Positions 21,691-31,600 of a stretch of DNA of 64,000 nucleotides are shown in pieces. Source of the DNA: Trichoderma breve (taxonomy: Eukaryota > Ascomycota > Sordariomycetes > Hypocreales > Hypocreaceae). Within the stretch, counting starts at the first letter, position 1, and each line of letters opens with the position of its first letter. Location of the stretch: positions 2,294,001 to 2,358,000 of the forward strand of contig NC_079233.1 of the NCBI RefSeq assembly GCF_028502605.1. The letters are read 5' to 3'. Both the position numbers and the translations under genes were made by a program. The notes beneath the pieces are model-generated. The model was not told where the DNA came from. It searched no databases and worked only from the letters and a program-made list of their open reading frames with translations.

Positions 21691-22229
21691 TTTGGTTTGG
21701 CTTAAATCCGGATCGATGTCTCAAAAGGTTGGAGATTGGGCACTCAATAAATCCGGTATGCTCGGATGTGTAGCGACAATCTCAGTACTACTAGATTAAA
21801 TACTGATATTGATATGCAAATTTCTTCAATAGATGCCGAGTTCAAGACTTGATTCAACTCTTTGCTCACTGTAGGAGCTTAAAGTATTCCAATTTCTTAC
21901 AGCCACCAACTACGCATTGCAAACCTCAGGCCGTAGTTCCATAAAAAAGTCGAGCTTGCCACATCATTGGTCGCAGTGACACATCTGGCCTAGTCTGATT
22001 GGCGGCCGGAACCTTGTCTGCCCAACCCAGAGACCCATATTGACTGCAGGCTGGAGCTTCAGCTTCAATTGAAACTCTCCAATCACAGTTCGATCGCGTC
22101 ACAGACGCGCTTCTCGAAGGTCGACAACAGCAAGTGCAGCTTCATCGGATCCCGCGTGCATCACGTGCTGTAGCTGCAGCTGAAATACCAAAAGACGCAG
22201 AATCAATTCGTCTGAATTATCCGGCGGCC
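21691..22229. promoter_or_regulatory. Bidirectional promoter of MDM35 and the HIRIP3-like gene
   Basis: The two genes diverge from this 539-bp spacer. It holds no supported gene. I inferred the promoter from position alone and did not find a specific factor site. Confidence 0.5.
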
Positions 22230-23528
22230 ATGGCCCCTTCGGCAGCTCAACTGAAGGAAGCGCTCATTGAGGGGACCCGCGAGGTGTATAGCGCAGAGCC
22301 CGACGGTACTTCCGTCAACAAGGTGCGCCGGCATGTCGAAGAAAAACTCGGCCTAGAAGACGGCTTTTTCACTAGCGAGACGTGGAAACAGAAAAGCAAG
22401 ACAATCATCAAGGAGCAAGTTGTGAGTATCAATAATTTCCAAACAAACCGTTATGCCTCTCTTCCGACCTACCCCGCTAATGCCATCTTTTCTTTAAAGG
22501 ATAAACTGCTAGATGAAGATGCTTCTGAGCCAAAATATGAATCGGATTCAAAAGTTGGCATCAAGCGGCAATCGTCTGAAATCGAATCCCCGCAGCCCAA
22601 GCGACGAAAGAAGACATCAGGAGCTGCCAAGAAGAAAGAGGAGTCGGACGTTGATGAAGCTCCCAAGAAGGAATCCAGCACAAAATCCAAGAAACTTGTA
22701 TCTCGCCGCAAGGCTGAAGTCGATGATTCCGATGATCAAGATGTCAAGCTAGAAGGAAGCCCGTCACCTGCCAGAAATCGGAAGCGAAGCACGAAAGAAG
22801 AATCTAAAGACGAATTAAAGCACAATCTTTCCAGCGAAGGAGGTAATGCGACCATCAAAAAACAGGAGACCCCAGGTGACGAGATCAAACCACCAGTAAA
22901 AGACCAGCCCGATTCAGGAGCAGAGGAGGCGAAAGCAGATGTTAAGGATGAATCGAAACCAGAGGTGAACGAGGAGGATGAGTATTCCGATGTAATCGAC
23001 GAGCCACCACCTACAAAACGCAAGAGAGGCGAAAAGAAAGAGACCTCATCGAAGCCAAAAGCCTCCAAACCAGCAACTAAAAAAGACGCCACGCCGGATG
23101 ATCCTAAGGATGCGGAAATCAAGAAGCTTCAATCACAGCTCACCAAATGCGGCATTCGGAAGTTGTGGCACATAGAACTAAAGCAGTACGGAGACAATGC
23201 CGGAGCAAAGATTCGTCATCTGAAGAAAATGTTGGCAGATATTGGCATGGATGGGCGTTTCTCAGAGTCCAAGGCTCGTGAGATCAAGGAAATGCGAGAG
23301 TTGCAGGCAGATGTTGAGGCTGCTCAAGAAATGGACCGTCTTTGGGGAACCAGCTCTGGTGGCAGGGCTAGCAGAAGCAAGGCCAAAACTACCGCCCAAG
23401 AAGCCAAAGTGGAGAGTGCAGAGGAGACCGGGGATGAGGAAGACGATGAACCTACTTCGTTTGCTGCGAGGCGACGGAGAGCCCACGCGGATCTGGCGTT
23501 TCTGGGAGACGAGAGCGATTCCGACTAG
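22230..23528 (+). CDS. HIRIP3-like chromatin/transcription regulator
   Basis: Two exons (22230-22421 and 22500-23528) encode 406 residues. The intron has a GTGAGT donor, is exactly 78 nt and contains no stop, so an unspliced reading also stays open. The N-terminal 60 residues (QLKEALIEGTREVY through ETWKQKSKTIIKEQV) resemble a DEK C-terminal-type winged helix. A long charged, Lys/Ser/Glu-rich disordered middle follows. The C-terminal block IKKLQSQLTKCGIRKLWHIE, LKKMLADIGMDGRFSESKA and EIKEMRELQADVEAAQEMD matches the pattern of HIRA-interacting protein 3. The extreme C-terminus is acidic (FLGDESDSD). HIRIP3 proteins are histone-binding chaperone partners in the nucleus. I chose the second in-frame ATG because the domain begins right after it. 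Subfamily is likely, not certain. Confidence 0.8.
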   Translation: MAPSAAQLKEALIEGTREVYSAEPDGTSVNKVRRHVEEKLGLEDGFFTSETWKQKSKTIIKEQVVSINNFQTNRYASLPTYPANAIFSLKDKLLDEDASEPKYESDSKVGIKRQSSEIESPQPKRRKKTSGAAKKKEESDVDEAPKKESSTKSKKLVSRRKAEVDDSDDQDVKLEGSPSPARNRKRSTKEESKDELKHNLSSEGGNATIKKQETPGDEIKPPVKDQPDSGAEEAKADVKDESKPEVNEEDEYSDVIDEPPPTKRKRGEKKETSSKPKASKPATKKDATPDDPKDAEIKKLQSQLTKCGIRKLWHIELKQYGDNAGAKIRHLKKMLADIGMDGRFSESKAREIKEMRELQADVEAAQEMDRLWGTSSGGRASRSKAKTTAQEAKVESAEETGDEEDDEPTSFAARRRRAHADLAFLGDESDSD

Positions 23529-23794
23529 GCGAGCTGCTGGTCAGTTTTTGATTTACTCAGTAAGCGGTTTCTGAAATGTACGGATCATGCGGTATGGCGT
23601 TGAGTTTGTGACCACTGGGGATATCACTGAACGAGCTAACGTGATTTCATTTATTTAATGTATTATCTTTGTCTTTTCTTCTTCTTCAATTCATAGGGAT
23701 ATTCATGTTGGGGTGCAAGGACGGGCATTGGAGCTTCAAAAATAAGTCAATAAAGTTTCATTACTAAACGCTAGCCGATTGCTTTTTCCTCCCT

Positions 23795-24820
23795 CTACTC
23801 TGACCAAGCCTTGTACACAATTCTTGAACCATAAGTCTCGCCCTTCTTCACAATGACCATGTCCTTCCATTCTGGGACGTTGACTGCGTTGATCCAACGG
23901 CCGGGCTCGCAGCAGAAAGCACTTCGTGCGCCTCTCGCCGGTAGGCCCTCCGCAGCGGGGACGTTGGTCAATTCGCCTGTGTAAAACTGATAAGACGGCT
24001 CCGTGCTCAGGACTTCCAAGTGTATGCCGGACTTGGGGTGGAACGCAGCGAGGTTAAGAGCAAGAGGCTGTGTTCGGGTATCGATCGGTACGGAGGATGG
24101 GTCGGAGGTGGTTGTAAAGCAGCGGTCGACTGCTGGTTCGACGGGGCCAAGGACGAAAGGCTTGGTGGTCTCGACACCAGGGAAGGGAACAGGGCTGCCA
24201 ATGGGGATAGAGTCTTCCTTAGCAGGGAGGTGCTGGTTGGTCGAAAGAGTGACGGTGGTGCCGGTGATGTTGTCATCGCCAGTGAGATTGAAGTAGGAGT
24301 GATTGGTCAGGTTGATGATGGTCTCATCGGCGCCCTCGACCAGTGTCGCTTCGTACTCGATGCCCAGAACGATGACCTCCTTTCCGTCCACCACCTGGTT
24401 TCCAGAAGTGTAGATGACCTTGGCCTCGACGGCGCCGGGATAGCCTTCGTCACCATCTTCGCTGCGGAGAGTGAACTCGACGCTTTCACCACCCTTCAAG
24501 CCTTCTACGCCGGGAATTTCCTTGATTCCCACAGCCGTCGGGCCTTTCCAGATGCGCTTGCCCCAACCCTCGTTACCGCCGTGCAAGCTGTGGAGGTCAT
24601 GATCGTTGGCTGCAAGCGGGTACGACTGGCCGTTGAGGCTGTTGATTTTGGCGTCCTTGATACGGTTGGCAATACGGCCGATTGTCTCTCCGAAGTACGC
24701 TGAGTTGTACTTGACATACTGCTCCTGCTCAGGGAATCCAAGCACAATATTTGTGTCCTTGACCTTGAAAGACTGGATGATGGCCCCGAGGGGCAGGAAC
24801 TTGAACGCAGCGTCAGTCAT
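23795..24820 (-). CDS. Aldose 1-epimerase (galactose mutarotase)
   Basis: An intronless 341-residue aldose 1-epimerase, the enzyme that interconverts alpha and beta anomers of galactose and glucose and feeds the Leloir pathway. The family motifs are in order: GRIANRI at 48-54, HSLHGG at 77-82, the catalytic-acid histidine in TNHSYFNLTG (H174), and the base glutamate in CCEPGRWINAVN (E305). Length is normal for the fungal single-domain enzyme, and no signal peptide is present, so it should be cytosolic. It converges with the HIRIP3-like gene, leaving about 266 bp between stops. No other galactose gene is nearby, as is usual in filamentous fungi. Confidence 0.94.
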   Translation of the reverse strand: MTDAAFKFLPLGAIIQSFKVKDTNIVLGFPEQEQYVKYNSAYFGETIGRIANRIKDAKINSLNGQSYPLAANDHDLHSLHGGNEGWGKRIWKGPTAVGIKEIPGVEGLKGGESVEFTLRSEDGDEGYPGAVEAKVIYTSGNQVVDGKEVIVLGIEYEATLVEGADETIINLTNHSYFNLTGDDNITGTTVTLSTNQHLPAKEDSIPIGSPVPFPGVETTKPFVLGPVEPAVDRCFTTTSDPSSVPIDTRTQPLALNLAAFHPKSGIHLEVLSTEPSYQFYTGELTNVPAAEGLPARGARSAFCCEPGRWINAVNVPEWKDMVIVKKGETYGSRIVYKAWSE

Positions 24821-26185
24821 GGTTAATGTGATGAAACGGTTGGATTGAATGTGCTGTAAATCTGAAGGGCCGGCCCCAGATGTTTATATTTCGAAAATAA
24901 GAATGCGATGACGCCGCCTATGGAGATATTATGGGTATCAATGGCGATTATCTCGGATATATTGTGGTCTCGAATTTCCCCATTTCTTTGTAGAAGCGCA
25001 TTCAGCCTGTTTATCCGTCGCGAAAGCCGTTTGAGCGGATATGTGACGCTCCACAGTCACACAGGCAAGCTTCGATGACGGCGGGGCAATGGCGGGGTAA
25101 TTGGGGGTTCTGTTGGAGACTGCTGTTAATTTTCGGAGCTCAGACAGGGAATTTCTCCAAGCGTAGGGTCCTGATCCGACGCCTGGAAAAGCAATATAGC
25201 CGGAATGTGTTTGCTGATCCGTCGTTACTTGGCGATATGGATTACCTGATTTTGGTTGACTATTTGACTATGAAACTAGTAACAGCTATTCAGCACTAGC
25301 TGCTTTTCTTAAACCTCTCACACCATTTGAGGTGACAAAGTAGGTAGGGAACTGCAGTAATTGATAGCGACCTGCATCTCAAGCCAATCTGGATGTAGGT
25401 ACATGGAGTACCGTGCCCCGTCCAAATTATCTCACAATATCGCAGTCATTCAATTGCACTACTTAGTTGTCTTCTTCGTTCGATATAGGCTTTCTATCTC
25501 TTTTAGCAGCACGTCAAGTCGTCTCTCAATTGCCTGTGCATTCACCTGAGGCAGAGAGCGAACATATGATCACGGCTTTAACGCCGGCAGAATACAGGCA
25601 AATGCGCTGGACCTCTCAGCCTAGGAGAGCTTCAAATTGTCTGAAACCTCTGTCTGCTGAAATTACCATGGAAGGCTTTGGGTATCTACCCAAACTTCTC
25701 AACAATTATTGCTGCTACTCTTGAGTGTGAAACTTTTCCACATTTTTATACCCTTGGGCTTTAAAACTCCGCTGAGGCTATACCTTACAGCGGGCTTATG
25801 CCTCCCCCACAGCCCGCTTTCGCCCTGTTGCAGAGTGCCATCAGATCTCTCTCGCTTCCCACGTGGCGCTGTATTGAACTCGCAGCGGCGTCGCTGGTCT
25901 TGTGACGCTGCTGTGCAGTTAGCCAGCGCAGCCCAATCAGGTGCAAACGACAATTCATGTCGCTCATGTTGCTGATCCAGCCTTTCATCCGAACACTCGT
26001 GCGCCTCGTCCTTGTTTTCGGAATCTGCCTTCCGGCAGCACAAGTTGCCTGACCGCTTTCCGGACCCCAGTTCACGATAGCCGCCGACACGCCATAACGC
26101 TGTTCTTCAGCACTCTCCACCTGCTCCTTGTCACCTTTGCTCTCGCTCTCGCACCTCACACTACCGAGCAGAGGATCCTAGGACC
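24821..26185. other. Divergent intergenic, 1.37 kb
   Basis: This separates the divergent starts of the mutarotase and the nuclear protein at 26186. ORFs of 60-124 codons occur on both strands without recognisable motifs. The part near 26100 is C/T-rich, consistent with a 5' leader. I see no RNA gene. Confidence 0.5.
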
Positions 26186-27028
26186 ATGGCAGACCTCGTA
26201 AACGTTACGCCGAAGCGAAAAAGAGGAGCAGATGTCTCTATTTCGCCGTTGAAGTTTTCATTTGATCTCTCCGCGACCGGCGCACCAGAGGAAGGGGGCA
26301 ACAGCCCTCGCTCATCGACGGTCGTACACAGATTCCGAGGCCTTGCGCTTGGGAACGGCGCGATAGTCGAGGATACTGATGAGATGGACGTAGAATCCGA
26401 CGCATCAACGAGGAAACGCCATAAGCTAGATCAAGATGCTGCGGTGGTGCAGCCTCAACCAGAGTCCAAGTTGGTGTCGGGACCGGAGATGGAAACTACC
26501 GCAGTGGTTGAAATGGCCGATCGCGCTGTGCTACAGCCCGAAGTCCCGCCCCCATCGTCCGAAGGCCTCCTCCAGAAGGCATATCCTTCCATCAACCGCT
26601 TATCCGAGTCCCAGTCAAGAAAGAAGAGAGCTGGCACTCCCCCCCTCCGATTTAAGAAAGGGCATCCTCAAGAAGGACTGTCTGACGCCGATGACGAGGC
26701 GGAAATCGTAGATCCTTTGCGTGCGTCACTAACCTGGCATGAGGATGAAATTACAATATACGACCCCAATGACAAGGACGACGACGGCACCGGTATCAAT
26801 GGCGTTGGGTTCAAGCCCACCCCGGCACTTGCGCATGCGCGGGTCATGAAGAGGCGACAGCAAATGGCAGAGTACAGAAAGCGGGAAGAGAACGAAGCCA
26901 GAAACAGGAGAAGTCAGAGGCGCCGAGGAGAGCTAGCTGCATCAGCCAGGCGAGATCACAAGTCACCACCTTCGAGGAAAGTCAGATTTATGGATGCTGA
27001 GAGCAGGAACATTACTATGACGGCATGA
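26186..27028 (+). CDS. Uncharacterised nuclear-type protein, 280 aa
   Basis: I do not recognise the family. The frame is single-exon and starts MADLVNVTPKRKRGADVSIS, in which PKRKRG is a clear nuclear localisation candidate. The N-terminal half is acidic and Ser/Pro-rich (DTDEMDVESDASTRKRHK). The best-structured part is at about residues 183-250: SLTWHEDEITIYDPNDKDDD, then GVGFKPTPALAHARVMKRRQ, then a very basic helix (EYRKREENEARNRRSQRRRG). That block looks conserved enough to be a domain. A role in chromatin or RNA is plausible from composition only. Confidence 0.75.
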   Translation: MADLVNVTPKRKRGADVSISPLKFSFDLSATGAPEEGGNSPRSSTVVHRFRGLALGNGAIVEDTDEMDVESDASTRKRHKLDQDAAVVQPQPESKLVSGPEMETTAVVEMADRAVLQPEVPPPSSEGLLQKAYPSINRLSESQSRKKRAGTPPLRFKKGHPQEGLSDADDEAEIVDPLRASLTWHEDEITIYDPNDKDDDGTGINGVGFKPTPALAHARVMKRRQQMAEYRKREENEARNRRSQRRRGELAASARRDHKSPPSRKVRFMDAESRNITMTA

Positions 27029-27542
27029 TTATGAATATCTACTATTGACGATTGGCGAAATTGGAACGTATACTGGGAATTAGTATGGGCACAGGCATGG
27101 GCATGGGCATGGGCAAAGATATCAGAAATATGCCCGACTCACGACGGCGTTTGGGCGCGATCTCTTTTTAACACGAGCGAAATAATTCGGTAACGATCTT
27201 GGGGAGGCGGAGAAAGGGTATGGAATGATGGGCGGCATCTACCGACTGGACTGCCTGGCGTTGTGATCCCCCTCTGCCACTTTTACTCTTTTCTCATTTC
27301 TTCCTTCATTTCCTTCTTTCTTCTTGTTTTTCGTTTCTCAAGAATTCACAAGGTTGCTTGCCTATGGTTAGAAGATAATAACCACAGTCTGGCCACCGCT
27401 TCCATTGGCACTTAGAGAGCTTCAATATACAGCCTATACTCTTCTCTCGTACATTTAATCGAAGTAAAGATTGCTGTAGCATCCAAAATAGAGTCTTTAT
27501 TCATACATATAATTGTACATGGCAGCTCATCTGCCTTGGCTT
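27029..27542. other. Convergent 3' region, 514 bp
   Basis: This lies between the 3' ends of the nuclear protein and COX20. It includes a short ATGGGC tandem repeat near its left end and a T/C-rich patch near 27290-27340. No gene is visible. Confidence 0.55.
27085..27114. repeat. Short ATGGGC tandem repeat
   Basis: Four ATGGGC hexamers, one displaced by six bases (ACAGGC), lie about 60 bases after the stop codon of the nuclear protein. It is a simple repeat in the likely 3' untranslated region. Confidence 0.85.
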
Positions 27543-28142
27543 TCACCAAAACTTATACCAAGCCTTATTTCGGGCTCTTTGCTCTTCCTCTATCCTCAAT
27601 TGCTCCCGCCTCTCCTCGGCTAGTTTCTTTGCCTGCTCTTTTCTGTTCTGCGTGACCACTTCGATGTGCCTCTTCATCTGAATCTTCTCGGCACGCCGTT
27701 GATACTGGCAGTACTCGTACGATGCTATGCTACCCAAGAGGAAGAAGCCAACCGCCCAGTTGGCAGATTTGGCAGCATTGCCTATCGACAAGCTAAGCGT
27801 TAGCCACCAGAACTGACACTTGATATATAGTATAAATAGATGCTCGGCATGAAAGATACCTTGAATCACAAATTTCAAGCCGCCCAAGCCAGCTCCCGCC
27901 CCAATTCCCGTCAGCAATCCTTGCCGTGCGCAGGGCGTGTTTGCTACGTTCGCAAAATCATCCTTCTTGATCATTGAGACAGCCTCTGCAAAGGCAGACT
28001 TTGAACCTCTCGGAGTCCCATCTGGATTCTTGTCCGGCCCTTGAAGACCGGGAACCTGATCGCCCTCTGCTATCGGCTTCGACCACACGTGCAGCACTTT
28101 TTCGTTCGCATTGGGCCGTTCATTGTCGTTAGTCGGGGCCAT
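27543..28142 (-). CDS. COX20: Cytochrome c oxidase assembly protein Cox20
   Basis: Two exons (28142-27860 and 27781-27543) encode 173 residues. The 78-nt intron has a GTATCT donor, a GCTAACG branch and a GATAG acceptor, and is open in frame. Cox20 (FAM36A) is an inner-mitochondrial-membrane chaperone for Cox2 maturation. Family marks are the polar N-terminus, the conserved NVANTPCARQGLLTGIGAGA with its first membrane segment, and the second membrane segment NWAVGFFLLGSIASYEYCQY. A long basic coiled tail (RRAEKIQMKRHIEVV and onwards) ends AWYKFW. The gene diverges from POL2 over a 482-bp shared promoter. Confidence 0.92.
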   Translation of the reverse strand: MAPTNDNERPNANEKVLHVWSKPIAEGDQVPGLQGPDKNPDGTPRGSKSAFAEAVSMIKKDDFANVANTPCARQGLLTGIGAGAGLGGLKFVIQGIFHAEHLFILYIKCQFWWLTLSLSIGNAAKSANWAVGFFLLGSIASYEYCQYQRRAEKIQMKRHIEVVTQNRKEQAKKLAEERREQLRIEEEQRARNKAWYKFW

Positions 28143-28624
28143 TTCTGGCTACCTTGCTTGTCGAATTGGTGGCATGGACGGGGCTGGCCCAACTATTTAT
28201 TCACTGGCAGCAGTTATGACGCTCGAACGATTTATCCTAGAATTGTAGCTCTTAGTGGACTGTGGCTGTGCAAAGCGTTTTTGTGGCTAAAATCAATTAA
28301 AGATGTGGCGTTTACTAGCCAGGTCCATTCGCGTATCACGCGTAGCGGCGCGTCTCCCTGACACACATCTTCACGAAACATCCTTGCAGGCCAATTGTTG
28401 CTTGGTCAGGGCTCTGCTTGACCTTGTTTGCCAGCCCAAACAGCTGCTGTGCGTTTTGCACTGCACTATCAACCACAACGACAAATAGCTGCTTCACACG
28501 ATCCTTAATATCATAGCAGCTAGTGCAAAACGCCATAACCCATGACGGACCTATTAACCGATTAAGTTCGAGTTCTCTTATTGCCAGCTCGGCAGCGGTC
28601 CCGCCTAATAAACCGTCTTCCAAA
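28143..28624. promoter_or_regulatory. Bidirectional promoter of COX20 and POL2
   Basis: The two divergent start codons are 482 bp apart, so this spacer must hold both promoters. It carries a cluster of CGCGT elements near its middle, listed separately. No ORF here looks like protein. Confidence 0.65.
28338..28343. promoter_or_regulatory. MCB-type element (ACGCGT) upstream of POL2
   Basis: A perfect ACGCGT lies 282 bp before the POL2 ATG. A CGCGT at 28330-28334 and a GGCGCGT at 28347-28353 flank it. ACGCGT is the binding site of MBF (Mbp1/Swi6-type), which drives G1/S expression of replication genes, including polymerases, in yeasts. Occupancy in this fungus is inferred from that precedent. 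Confidence 0.5.
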
Positions 28625-31600
28625 ATGCCAAACACATCTCTTCGCCGCCCAGCCAAGGGCTATAAAAGAGGAGGGAAAATTGCATATCATGGCGCAAAAA
28701 CCCGGACTTTCGCTGCGTCTTCAAGGGCTGAAGGTACCTCTGCTGACGAAAAGTGGGAGCGTACTCGCTTGGCCCAGAGCATTGACGACAAGATGGGTTT
28801 TGCACGATACGAAAGCGGAAAGAAGAAGGAAGGATGGCTGGTAAACGTTCAACCAACTTCTGTCGAAGATGAAAGGATACCGGGCGGTCGAGCAGCATTA
28901 GACTGCTACTTCATCGAACTGGACGGAAGCACTTTCAAGGCTACGGTCGAATATGATCCTTATATCGTAATTGCCGTCAAAAAGGGCCGCGAGTCTGAGG
29001 TTGAAGAGTGGCTGAAGAGAGTGCCAGGTGGTGGCGTTGTGAAATCACTTAAGAGGGTAGAAAAAGAGGATCTCAGCATGCCGAATCACTTAATGGGCTA
29101 CCGACGGACGTTCATTGAGATTCGGTTTGCCAATGTCGGCGATCTGATGGCAGCGAAAAGAGACATCATGCCAATTGCGGAGAAGAATAGGAAAAACATG
29201 AATGCCATGGATGCTTATGCTGAGGTTGCTACGTGAGTATCACAGCCCGCTGTCGAGGATATCTTTTGGGATGTCGGTTGGATTCTAACACTTATAACTG
29301 CAGGACTAATGGCGACTTCGACCTTTTTGATAACGATTTACGAGATGATGATCGAAACACGAGCACTTCTATTTCTGAAGCAAGCGACTTTATCGTCGAT
29401 ATACGCGAATATGATGTTCCATACCACGTTAGAGTAATGATAGACTTAGGTATATATACTCCTGCTTGTGATAACAACTTAGGCTTGACTAACTGAGACT
29501 TTAGATATAAGAGTCGGAAAGTGGTATTTTGTTGAAGCAAAGCATGGCGTCACAAAAATCACATTAAACGAGGACAGATCTTTGCCAGCTGATCCTGTAG
29601 TTATGGCATATGATATCGAGACATCAAAACTGCCCTTGAAGTTTCCCGATGCCGCTACCGATCAGATCATGATGATATCATACATGATTGACGGACAAGG
29701 TTTTTTGATCACAAACCGAGAAATCATTTCCGAAGACATTGGCGATTTCGATTATACACCCAAGCCGGAATATCCCGGTCCTTTCATGATTTTCAACGAA
29801 CCGGACGAGAAGTCGGTCATTGAGAGGTTCTTTCTTCACATCAAGGAGGCACGTCCTACTGTCATTGCAACTTACAACGGTGACTTTTTCGATTGGCCGT
29901 TCGTTGAGGCAAGAGCAAGCGTAAATGGTATCGACATGTACCAAGAAATCGGTTGGAAGAGAGACAGCGAAGACCAGTTCAAGTGCAACTATAGTGTTCA
30001 TATGGATTGCTTTCACTGGGTCAATCGAGACTCTTACTTACCTCAAGGATCTCGAGGCTTGAAGGCTGTCACAGTTGCCAAGCTAGGATATGATCCCGAC
30101 GAACTCGATCCAGAATTGATGACACCATATGCAGCGGAGCGACCGCAGACGTTGGCCGAGTACTCAGTTTCCGATGCCGTTGCAACTTACTATTTGTATA
30201 TGAAATACGTACACCCCTTCATCTTCTCTCTCTGCACGATCCTGCCATTGGGAGGAGACGACGTCCTCAGAAAAGGCACTGGCACACTCTGCGAAATGCT
30301 TCTGATGGTGCAAGCATACCAGCAGGAGATTGTGCTGCCAAATAAGCATGTCACGCCAAAGGAATCCTTCTGGGATGGCCATCTACTCGATTCAGAGACC
30401 TATGTCGGTGGTCACGTCGAGAGTATCGAAGCTGGAGTCTTTCGGTCCGATATCCCTGTCAATTTCGCTGTTGATCCCGGTGCAGTTGACGAGCTCTTAG
30501 GGGATATAGACAATGCTCTCAAGTTCGTCATTACCGTGGAAGAGAAGAAGTCTCTAGACGATGTTACCAACTATGATGAAGTCAAGCAGCAGATTGTGAG
30601 CAAGCTTATGAGCCTAAAAGAAACCCCTAATCGTAACGAAAGGCCGCTCATATATCATTTGGATGTCGCTTCTATGTACCCAAATATCATGACGACGAAC
30701 AGACTGCAACCGGACTCGATGATTTCGGAATCAGATTGCGCGGCCTGCGACTTTAATCGGCCAGGCAAGACATGTGATCGACGATTGCCTTGGGCCTGGA
30801 GAGGAGAGTACATACCTGCGAAAAGGGACGAGTATAATATGATTCGACATGCGCTCGAGAATGAAAAGTTCCCTGGTAAAACACCACATGCCCCGCCGAG
30901 AATATTCCAAGATTTGAGCGCGGATGAACAGGCAACCCTAGTGAGGAAGCGTCTTCAACTCTATTCTCAGAAGGTATACCACAAAATCCACGACTCCACG
31001 ACTATCGTTCGCGAGGCAATCATTTGTCAGCGAGAAAATCCCTTCTATATCAACACTGTTCGCGATTTCCGTGATCGCCGATATGACTATAAGGGCAAAG
31101 CAAAAGTCTGGAAAGGAAAGACGGAGGCGCTAAAGTCATCTGGTGCCCCTGGCAATGAAATTGACGATGCGAAAAAGATGATTATCTTGTATGATTCTTT
31201 GCAGCTTGCGCACAAGGTCATTTTGAACTCTTTCTACGGATATGTCATGAGAAAAGGCTCTCGTTGGTACTCTATGGAGATGGCGGGTGTTACTTGCTTG
31301 ACGGGAGCCACGATTATTCAACTCGCTCGTCAGCTTGTTGAGCGCCTTGGCCGACCTCTTGAACTGGACACCGATGGTATCTGGTGTATGCTTCCCGCTA
31401 CCTTCCCCGAGAATTTTGCCTTCAAATTGAAGAATGGCAAGAAAATGAACATATCCTATCCTTGTGTCATGCTCAACCACCTTGTGCACGACAAGTTCAC
31501 CAACCACCAATATCAGACTTTAGTGGACCCCAAAACTTTCAAGTACGAAACTCATAGCGACAATTCCATCTTCTTCGAAGTTGACGGCCCGTACAAGGCA

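Noticed and set aside
24020..24703. 227-codon ORF antisense to the aldose 1-epimerase
   Set aside because: It is a shadow of G+C-rich codon use in the true gene and has no motif.
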